NCBI GenBank assembly: GCA_029558715.1
Contig: JAKQEA010000026.1
Location: forward strand, 1 to 33,360
Length of the DNA: 33,360 nucleotides
Source of the DNA: Bacteroidota bacterium
Lineage (GTDB): Bacteria; Bacteroidota; Bacteroidia; Chitinophagales; Chitinophagaceae
Direction: 5' to 3'
Of this stretch, positions 23,873 to 31,011 are shown in pieces. Positions within the stretch are counted from its first letter, which is position 1, and every line of letters begins with the position of its first letter. The notes beneath the pieces were generated by a model. It did not search any database. It was not told the origin of the DNA and saw only the letters and a list, made by a program, of their open reading frames with translations. The position numbers and the translations under genes are program-made.

Positions 23873-26800
23873 ATGGGAAAAATGATGCGAAAACCACTGA
23901 AACATACATGGCTGCTGATTCTGCTTCTGACTGCCTTAGTAGCTGGCGCTCAGGATAAATCAAATCGTGGTAAAGAGTTTTGGCTAGGATATGGATACTG
24001 CTGGAATTTTACATCAGAACCACCGCTTAACACCCAGGAGCTGGTGCTTTATTTAAGTGCTGATGCACCAGCAACCGTTACCGTATCAATATCAAATACC
24101 GGATGGAGTCAAACAGTTAGTATCCCCGCCAATACTGTGAATGCGAGCATTTTAATTCCCAAAACCGGAGCAGATGATGCCCGCATTTTCAACGAAGGAT
24201 TGCATAACAAAGCGGTCCACATTGTGAGTGATACTCCTATTGTAGTCTATGCTCACACTTATAATGGTATGATTTCGGCGGCCACCATGCTCATGCCGGT
24301 TGAAACGTACGGCTATAAGTATTACTCTTTAAATTATTCACAAGCCCAATCTGGCTCTAGCCCTCCGAACCCGCCAATTACCACTACACAAAACGGCCCG
24401 GACTGGTATTCCTGGTTTTATGTGATTGCCTCAGAAGACAATACAAGATTAGAAATTACACCTTCTGACAGCACCCGAAACGGTTGGTTGCCTAATCAGA
24501 CATATACAGTGAATCTGAATAAAGGAGAGATCTATAATGTAATGGGTAAGCTTGGGACTGGTAATCAAACCTGGGCTGCAAGTAAAGACATGACAGGAAG
24601 TAAAGTTGTTTCTATACCCGGTAATGACGGAAACTGCCATCCTGTAGCTTTATTTTCCGGAAGCAGCGGAATCAGGTTGTGTAAAAATGATGGTGGGGAA
24701 ACAATGCAACAGCAGGTTTTTCCTTTGCAGGCATGGGGTACCCGTTACCTCACTTATCATATGCTTAATAACACATCCACAGATATTAATGACCCGTTTA
24801 AAAATTTTTATCGGATTGCAGTGGCAGATCCTGCTACCGTAGTCAGAAGAAACGGAGTGCCTTTGACTGGATTGATCAATAATTTCTATTATGAAATACT
24901 GGATAGTACGGGGGGCGATTTTATAGAAGCTGATAAGCCGGTTCTGGTGGCACAGTATACACCGGGCGGGAATCGTTGTTATATGGCCAGCAGTTTTGCT
25001 TATGGCGACCCGGAAATGTTTTATCTCAGCCCGATGGAGCAGGGAAAAAAAGATGTGTTATTCTATGCTACCCGAAACAGGAATATTGACTACAATTATT
25101 TGAATATTATTGTACCAACAGCCGGCCTGGGTTCTTTACAATTAGACGGAGCACCCTTTCTTCCTGCTAATACAAGGGTTCATCCTAATAATCCGGCATA
25201 CACCGTGGCCGTTGCCAGGATACCTGGTGCTGCAGCACAACACAGGGTTACCTGTGACTCTTCCTTTACCGGTACATTATATGGCCTTGGTTTTTTTGAA
25301 AGCTATGGCTACAATATTGGTACAAACATCAACAACCTGAATTACTACAGCTCCATAAAAAACAGTCTTAATACTACCAATACAACCGATACATTTACCT
25401 GCCCCAAATCGCCGGTGCGTTTATTTGTAAAGATCGGGCACCCGGCTACTTCCATTCACTGGAAGCTGAGCCAGGTGACAGGCATCACCCCGAATGCTGA
25501 TTCTATCATCACAAACCCGGTACCGGTTCAAACAGAAAGTATCAATGGAAGAACCTATTATACTTATACCCTGCAACAGGACTTTACCTTTGCTAACCCC
25601 GGCACTTATTATATACCTGTTTCATACACCGCAACGGTTATCGAAAATTGCAGCCAGACAGAAAATGCACAGGTAAAAGTGGTAGTGAAGCCGGGGCCTA
25701 AAGCAGACTTTACTTTCCCTGCACCGGCTTGTTTACTCGATAGTATACGTTTTACCGGCGCTGCTATTCCCGGCACATTCAACCTGGTAAATTACAACTG
25801 GACATTTGACGATAACAGCACAGCCAGTACTATCAACACTGTTAAGCTATTTACTGCAGCGGGTAATCAGAATGTACGTTACAGGGTGATAGCCGACAAC
25901 GGTTGTGTAGGCGATACTACCAAAACCGTTACCATCCTTGACAGCCCTGTTGCTGCTTTTACCGTAAATGCAACTATCTGCCAACGGGATTCTGTAAGAA
26001 TAGTAGATGCTTCTGCTATACCATCCGGTACTATTGCCAGTTGGCAATGGAATTTTGGTGATGGCAATACCAGTACCAGAACAACAAATACTCCTTTCTA
26101 TCACCAATACACCACTCCGGGCAATTATACTATTTCACTCATTACCGTTGCTGCCAGCGGTTGTAAAAGCGATACTGCTTTTATGCCGGTAACCGTATTG
26201 CCAAAACCATTGGCAACATTTAGTACAGGAGGTAATGTTTGTCTCGGTGATTCGGTACGATTTATTGATGCCTCCACTTCCACAGCCGGCGCCATCACCA
26301 GCTGGCAATGGAATTTCGGCGACGGCAACAGCAGTACACTCACTACTAACAACCCGTTTTATCATACTTATACCGCTGCGGGAAATTACCCGGTGACGCT
26401 GATCGTTTCAGCGATTAATGGTTGCAGCAGTGATACCTTCAGGCTTACGGTGAATATAAGCAGTAAGCCTGCCGCTACTTTTACTTATAATGGAAAACCA
26501 TGTATTGATAGTTTGCTGACATTTTCTTCTTCGGTACCCACAGGCGGTGCTAATCCTCCCGCCTGGCATTGGAACTTTGGCGACGGCCAAACCTTTAATT
26601 CTGCTACTGCCAATACCGCTTCTCATTCTTACGCTGCATCTCTTACCAATATCACCGTAAAACATTGGATAAGTTATAGTGCCGGATGCAGCAGCGATAC
26701 CGCTTTTGCCACTATTCCGTTAATCAATGCAAACCCGGTAGCCTCCTTTACTGTTACCGGAGATACCCTTTGTGAAAGAAAACCAATCACCCTTACATCA

Positions 26801-27487
26801 ACTGTAACAGGAGTAAGTAACTGGAACTGGACACTGGGTAATGGCAGCAGCACTGCTGCTCCGCCTTTTACTCATTCGTATAATACGGCCAATACTTATA
26901 CTATCAGCCTGGTGGTAAGCACTGCTGCAGGATGCGGATCGTTACCTGCCACACAAACAATAACGATTAACCCAACCCCTGCGATCAATGCAGGACCCGA
27001 TAAGTTTATCCGGCTGGGCTCTTCCACTACATTAGATGCGACTATCAATAACCCGGCTGATTATAATTTCCTGTGGACACCTTCCCAATACCTGAGTGCC
27101 ACAAACATCCTGAACCCGGTATCTACTCCTGATAATTTAATTACATATACGATACAGGCAATTGATAAGTTGAATAATTGTATAGCCACAGACCAGGTAG
27201 TAGTCACTCCTGTATCAGATATTTTTATTCCCAATGCTTTTACTCCAAACGGAGATGGTAAAAATGATAAATGGGTAATTCCCGGGCTTGCCTTATATCC
27301 TGAAGCAAGGGTATCTGTATTCAACAGGGCCGGTCAGCTTATCTATGATACAAAAAGCTACACCAGTAATCCATGGAATGGTACTTACAAAGGTATTGTT
27401 CAGCCAAACGAAGTATATGTTTACCTGGTACAGCTGAATGACGAAAGAAAACAAATCTTCAAAGGAACAGTTACGATCATCCGGTAA
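23873..27487 (+). CDS. Large T9SS type-B surface protein: IgGFc-binding-type N-domain, five PKD domains, CHU_C domain (paralogue 1)
   Basis: 1204-residue secreted protein. The signal peptide ends about residue 27 (LLLTALVAGAQ). Residues about 28-510 match the IgGFc-binding-protein N-terminal type domain of Bacteroidota: RGKEFWLGYGY, SDTPIVVYAHTYN, AATMLMPVETYGYKYYSL, FVKIGHP further on. PKD domains begin at about 611, 692, 780, 866 and 956, several with the WNFGDG core. An Ig-like segment starts near 1037 (INAGPDKFIRLG) and the type-B sorting domain near 1116 (FIPNAFTPNGDGKNDKW ... FKGTVTIIR). The start at ATG 23873 (or ATG 23882) fits the signal peptide; the longer frame from 23819 does not. 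Likely a surface adhesin; despite the family name, antibody binding is not implied. Confidence 0.9.
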   Translation: MGKMMRKPLKHTWLLILLLTALVAGAQDKSNRGKEFWLGYGYCWNFTSEPPLNTQELVLYLSADAPATVTVSISNTGWSQTVSIPANTVNASILIPKTGADDARIFNEGLHNKAVHIVSDTPIVVYAHTYNGMISAATMLMPVETYGYKYYSLNYSQAQSGSSPPNPPITTTQNGPDWYSWFYVIASEDNTRLEITPSDSTRNGWLPNQTYTVNLNKGEIYNVMGKLGTGNQTWAASKDMTGSKVVSIPGNDGNCHPVALFSGSSGIRLCKNDGGETMQQQVFPLQAWGTRYLTYHMLNNTSTDINDPFKNFYRIAVADPATVVRRNGVPLTGLINNFYYEILDSTGGDFIEADKPVLVAQYTPGGNRCYMASSFAYGDPEMFYLSPMEQGKKDVLFYATRNRNIDYNYLNIIVPTAGLGSLQLDGAPFLPANTRVHPNNPAYTVAVARIPGAAAQHRVTCDSSFTGTLYGLGFFESYGYNIGTNINNLNYYSSIKNSLNTTNTTDTFTCPKSPVRLFVKIGHPATSIHWKLSQVTGITPNADSIITNPVPVQTESINGRTYYTYTLQQDFTFANPGTYYIPVSYTATVIENCSQTENAQVKVVVKPGPKADFTFPAPACLLDSIRFTGAAIPGTFNLVNYNWTFDDNSTASTINTVKLFTAAGNQNVRYRVIADNGCVGDTTKTVTILDSPVAAFTVNATICQRDSVRIVDASAIPSGTIASWQWNFGDGNTSTRTTNTPFYHQYTTPGNYTISLITVAASGCKSDTAFMPVTVLPKPLATFSTGGNVCLGDSVRFIDASTSTAGAITSWQWNFGDGNSSTLTTNNPFYHTYTAAGNYPVTLIVSAINGCSSDTFRLTVNISSKPAATFTYNGKPCIDSLLTFSSSVPTGGANPPAWHWNFGDGQTFNSATANTASHSYAASLTNITVKHWISYSAGCSSDTAFATIPLINANPVASFTVTGDTLCERKPITLTSTVTGVSNWNWTLGNGSSTAAPPFTHSYNTANTYTISLVVSTAAGCGSLPATQTITINPTPAINAGPDKFIRLGSSTTLDATINNPADYNFLWTPSQYLSATNILNPVSTPDNLITYTIQAIDKLNNCIATDQVVVTPVSDIFIPNAFTPNGDGKNDKWVIPGLALYPEARVSVFNRAGQLIYDTKSYTSNPWNGTYKGIVQPNEVYVYLVQLNDERKQIFKGTVTIIR
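25700..26980 (+). repeat. Tandem PKD-domain coding repeats
   Basis: Five repeat units of about 80-90 codons. Units 2 and 3 are closest: both encode SWQWNFGDGN followed by PFYHxYT and GNYxxxLI, at about 26040 and 26300. Unit 4 has HWNFGDGQ near 26570. The downstream paralogue retains only counterparts of units 1 and 5. Confidence 0.8.
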
Positions 27488-27519
27488 TCAGTAACTGCTA
27501 TTACCAGATTATTTAAAGA

Positions 27520-30279
27520 ATGCCCTTTTCAAACAGATACTATTTTTTGCTATGCCTGACAATGTGTTTATATTTTCATCTGCCGGCACAGTATAAATCA
27601 AACAAGGGAAAAGAGTTCTGGCTGGGATATGGACACAATGTTTTATTTACACAGGCTTCTCCGCCCAACAGCCAGGCACATGTGTTATACCTGAGTGCAG
27701 AGCAGGCGGCTTCTGTAACCGTTTCAATAAACGGAACCAGCTGGAGCCAAACAGTGAACATTCCCGCTAACACAGTTGATTTTTCTATTATTATCCCCAA
27801 GACCGGCCCCGAAGATGCAAGACTTACCGGGGAAGGTTTATTTACCAAAGGCATTCATATAGTAAGTGACGTACCGATCGTTGTTTATTCACATCAATAT
27901 AACCTTGTTTCATCTGCCGCCACGATGCTGATGCCGGTAGAAACATATGGTTATACTTATTACTCCCTGAATTTTACACAAGTCTCCAACAGCCCGGAAA
28001 GTTATTCCTGGTTTTATGTAGTAGCAGCAGAAAACAGTACGAGAATACTTATCACTCCTTCGGATTCAACCGAAGGAGGATGGTTGCCTGGTCAAACGTA
28101 TACTATTAATTTAAACAAGGGTGAGATCTATAATGTATTCGGAAAGAGAACCGGAACATATACCGGAAAGGATATGAGCGGCAGCAAGATTGTTTCTGTA
28201 GCAGGAGCTGATGCTAACTGTCACCCGGTAGCTGTTTTCTCCGGCAGCAGCCGGATCGTTATCTGCAATGGAAACGGAGGGGAAGTGATGCAGCAACAGA
28301 TCTTTCCTGCCAATGCATGGGGTACCCGGTACCTGACCTATCGCACTTTCAATAATCCTGTCATAAACATTAGTGATCCTTTTTTAAATTATTACCGGGT
28401 GGCAGTGAGAGATCCCGCCACTATTGTAAGAAGAAACGGGGTACCACTAACGGGGCTGATCAATAATTTCTATTATGAATTTATCAGTACTTCCGGCGAT
28501 TATATTGAAGCCGACCAACCGGTCCTGGTGGCACAATATACTGTCTCCACCAATGAGTGTACCGGTACAGCACCAAATCCATACGGTGATCCCGAAATGA
28601 TCTACCTGAGCCCGATAGAACAAGGAGTGAAAAGCGCTGTATTCTACAGCACCCGCAACCAGGCCATTGATATGAACTTCATCAATGTGATCATTCCCCA
28701 AACAGGCCTGGCTTCTTTACGCATCGACGGAACTCCTGTTACTGCAGCAGAATACATTACTCATCCAGCCAACAATAACTATGCAGTAGTGGTCAGGCGG
28801 TTTTTTGGCGCAGCTGGACAACACAGTGTAAGCAGTGATTCCACTTTTATTGCTTCGGTATACGGAGTGGGTATATTTGAAAGTTATGGTTATAACATGG
28901 GCACTTTTGTTAACAACCTGAATGCTTACAGCAGTATCCGTAACACAATGAACAGCACTAATCAGACAGATACCTTCACCTGTCCCAAAACTCCATTTCG
29001 TATAAGTGTACAACTGGCTTACCGGGCCAGTTCCGTTCACTGGAAACTGAGCCAGGCAGCTGGTTTAAATCCTGGTACTGATTCTATCATTACCAATCCC
29101 GCACCCGTTGATTCATCTTTCATCAACGGAAGAAAATATTATACCTATACCCTGCAACAGGATTTCACTTTTGCTGCGGCAGGTATATATTATATACCGG
29201 TTACTTATACAGCGCCTGATATTGATGCCTGCGATCAAACAGAAACCACGACTATAAAAGTAGTGGTGAAGCCGGGACCCAAAGCGGATTTTACTTTTAA
29301 TGACCCCGCCTGCCAGGCTGATAATATTCTTTTTACCGGCACTTCTGTTGCAGGAAGTTTTAACATCATTAATTACCACTGGCTTTTTGATGATAACAGT
29401 ACCGCCAATACCATCAATACAACAAAACTATTTGCGGCAACAGGTAATCAAACGGTTCGTTACCGTATATATGCCGACAACGGCTGTATTGGTGATACTG
29501 CTAAAACAATAATGATCAACGCAACACCAGTTGCTTCATTTTCTGTCGGCGGAGCACCTTTTTGTACAGGTAAACCTGTTACAATTTTATCCGCTGCTAC
29601 CGGTATAAGCAACTGGAACTGGGACCTGGGAAATACTACCAGCACTGCCGTTCCTTCGTTTACTCATTTGTATAATACGGCCGGCAGTTACACAATTACA
29701 CTTACTACAGCAAACGCTGCGGGTTGTAGTTCTGTTCCTGCTACCCAAACAATCACTATCAACACCACCCCGGTAGTAAATGCAGGAACAGATACTGCCA
29801 TACGGGCGGGCAATTCTGTTACGCTGAATGCCAGTATTTCTCCTGCCGGTAATTATACTTACACCTGGTCTCCTTCTCTATACCTCAATGCGGCTTCGGT
29901 ATTAAACCCGGTTTCCACACCCGGCGAAACAACAAAGTATACCTTACTGGCTGTTGACAACCTGGGCAATTGTGCCGCAAGTGATGAAGTAATTATTACA
30001 GTTGTGTCAGCGCTTTACATTCCCAACGCCTTTACGCCTAATAAAGATGGTAAGAACGATAAATGGGTGATCCCGGGCCTTGCTTTATATCCTGAAGCAA
30101 GAGTATTGGTATTCAACAGGGCCGGGCAACTGGTTTATGATACAAAAGGATACAGCAGCAACCCCTGGGATGGAACATTCAGGGGTATTGTTCAGTCCAA
30201 TGATGTATATGTTTATCTCGTACACCTGAATGATGATCAAAAACAGGTGTTGAAAGGAACTGTTACGATAATCAGGTAG
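27520..30279 (+). CDS. T9SS type-B surface protein: IgGFc-binding-type N-domain, two PKD domains, CHU_C domain (paralogue 2)
   Basis: 919-residue paralogue of the preceding protein, 32 bp downstream and surely co-transcribed with it. The signal peptide ends about residue 24 (CLYFHLPAQ). The N-domain repeats the same blocks: KGKEFWLGYGH, SDVPIVVYSHQYN, AATMLMPVETYGYTYYSL. It keeps a first PKD-like unit at about 588 (ADFTFNDPAC) and a last one at about 670 (WNWDLGNTTS), an Ig-like segment at about 752 and the type-B domain from about 832 (YIPNAFTPNKDGKNDKW). The three middle PKD units of paralogue 1 are absent, which accounts for the length difference. The C-terminal 90 residues are very similar to those of paralogue 1, but the DNA has diverged at many codon positions, so the duplication is not recent. 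Confidence 0.9.
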   Translation: MPFSNRYYFLLCLTMCLYFHLPAQYKSNKGKEFWLGYGHNVLFTQASPPNSQAHVLYLSAEQAASVTVSINGTSWSQTVNIPANTVDFSIIIPKTGPEDARLTGEGLFTKGIHIVSDVPIVVYSHQYNLVSSAATMLMPVETYGYTYYSLNFTQVSNSPESYSWFYVVAAENSTRILITPSDSTEGGWLPGQTYTINLNKGEIYNVFGKRTGTYTGKDMSGSKIVSVAGADANCHPVAVFSGSSRIVICNGNGGEVMQQQIFPANAWGTRYLTYRTFNNPVINISDPFLNYYRVAVRDPATIVRRNGVPLTGLINNFYYEFISTSGDYIEADQPVLVAQYTVSTNECTGTAPNPYGDPEMIYLSPIEQGVKSAVFYSTRNQAIDMNFINVIIPQTGLASLRIDGTPVTAAEYITHPANNNYAVVVRRFFGAAGQHSVSSDSTFIASVYGVGIFESYGYNMGTFVNNLNAYSSIRNTMNSTNQTDTFTCPKTPFRISVQLAYRASSVHWKLSQAAGLNPGTDSIITNPAPVDSSFINGRKYYTYTLQQDFTFAAAGIYYIPVTYTAPDIDACDQTETTTIKVVVKPGPKADFTFNDPACQADNILFTGTSVAGSFNIINYHWLFDDNSTANTINTTKLFAATGNQTVRYRIYADNGCIGDTAKTIMINATPVASFSVGGAPFCTGKPVTILSAATGISNWNWDLGNTTSTAVPSFTHLYNTAGSYTITLTTANAAGCSSVPATQTITINTTPVVNAGTDTAIRAGNSVTLNASISPAGNYTYTWSPSLYLNAASVLNPVSTPGETTKYTLLAVDNLGNCAASDEVIITVVSALYIPNAFTPNKDGKNDKWVIPGLALYPEARVLVFNRAGQLVYDTKGYSSNPWDGTFRGIVQSNDVYVYLVHLNDDQKQVLKGTVTIIR

Positions 30280-30284
30280 GCCAA

Positions 30285-30299
30285 TAGAATAAATTCTAC
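30285..30299. promoter_or_regulatory. Candidate operator palindrome (copy 2) upstream of the response regulator
   Basis: TAGAATAAATTCTAC has perfect 6-bp arms, TAGAAT and ATTCTA, around AA. It matches 14 of 15 bases of the palindrome at 23826-23840. It lies 5 bp after the stop of paralogue 2 and 18 bp before the response-regulator ATG, a position suited to autoregulation. Confidence 0.6.
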
Positions 30300-30317
30300 A
30301 AAAAGCAGTAAGAAAAC

Positions 30318-30977
30318 ATGGAAATTAGTACATTAAATACCAGCATTCAGACCGAAATCCTGAAAAAAATGCCGCCAAAAATTCTAATAGCAGACGATCA
30401 CAGTATGATTCGAAAGGGTCTGAAACTTAATATCAAGCTTTCGCTGGGATATACCGATATCGAAGAAGTGGGCACCTGCAACGACCTGATGAAGGAATTG
30501 GTAAAGAAAAAATATAGTCATCTTATCCTGGATATAATCCTTTCCGATGGGAGTACTCTTGAGGTGATCCCTAACATAAGAAGGGTATATCCCGACCTGA
30601 ATATTTTAGTTTTTTCTATGCAGCCCGCCGAGATATATGGTGAAGCCCTGAAACAATACGGTATCAATTATTATTTATCTAAGTCTGCTGGCGATGATGA
30701 AATGATGCTGGTGCTGCAGAAATTTTTGCTCAACGAGGCCCCGGTAAGAAGAAATGATATTCATCATCATGACAATCCGTTTAAAACGCTGGCGCCAAGA
30801 GAGCTTGAAATATTACATTATGTATTGAAAGGAATTGGAACTAAGGAAATATCTGAGACCCTGAACCTGAAGATGAACACCGTATCTACCATCAAGACCC
30901 GTATCTATGAAAAAACAAATGCGGGAAATATAAAGGAACTGATAGAACTGGCCACGCTGTACAATGTAAATTATTAA
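30318..30977 (+). CDS. NarL/LuxR-family response regulator
   Basis: 219-residue two-component response regulator. The receiver domain has the acidic pair in ILIADDHSM, the phospho-acceptor Asp in HLILDIILSDG, the Ser of LVFSMQ and the Lys of YYLSKSA. The C-terminal LuxR-type helix-turn-helix begins LAPRELEILHYVLKG and includes TKEISETLNLKMNTVSTIKT. It acts as a DNA-binding transcription factor after phosphorylation, probably by the sensor kinase encoded 34 bp downstream. The start may be 30318 or the Met at 30369 (MPPKILIADDH). A palindrome directly upstream, shared with the promoter region of the surface-protein genes, suggests that it controls itself and them. Confidence 0.92.
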   Translation: MEISTLNTSIQTEILKKMPPKILIADDHSMIRKGLKLNIKLSLGYTDIEEVGTCNDLMKELVKKKYSHLILDIILSDGSTLEVIPNIRRVYPDLNILVFSMQPAEIYGEALKQYGINYYLSKSAGDDEMMLVLQKFLLNEAPVRRNDIHHHDNPFKTLAPRELEILHYVLKGIGTKEISETLNLKMNTVSTIKTRIYEKTNAGNIKELIELATLYNVNY

Positions 30978-31011
30978 GCGGGATGCTGTAACTTGTTATG
31001 GCAAACTACTT

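Noticed and set aside
25700-26980. CRISPR-like or satellite repeats in the surface-protein gene
   Set aside because: The repeats are in frame, 80-90 codons long and encode PKD domains; there are no short identical repeats with unique spacers.
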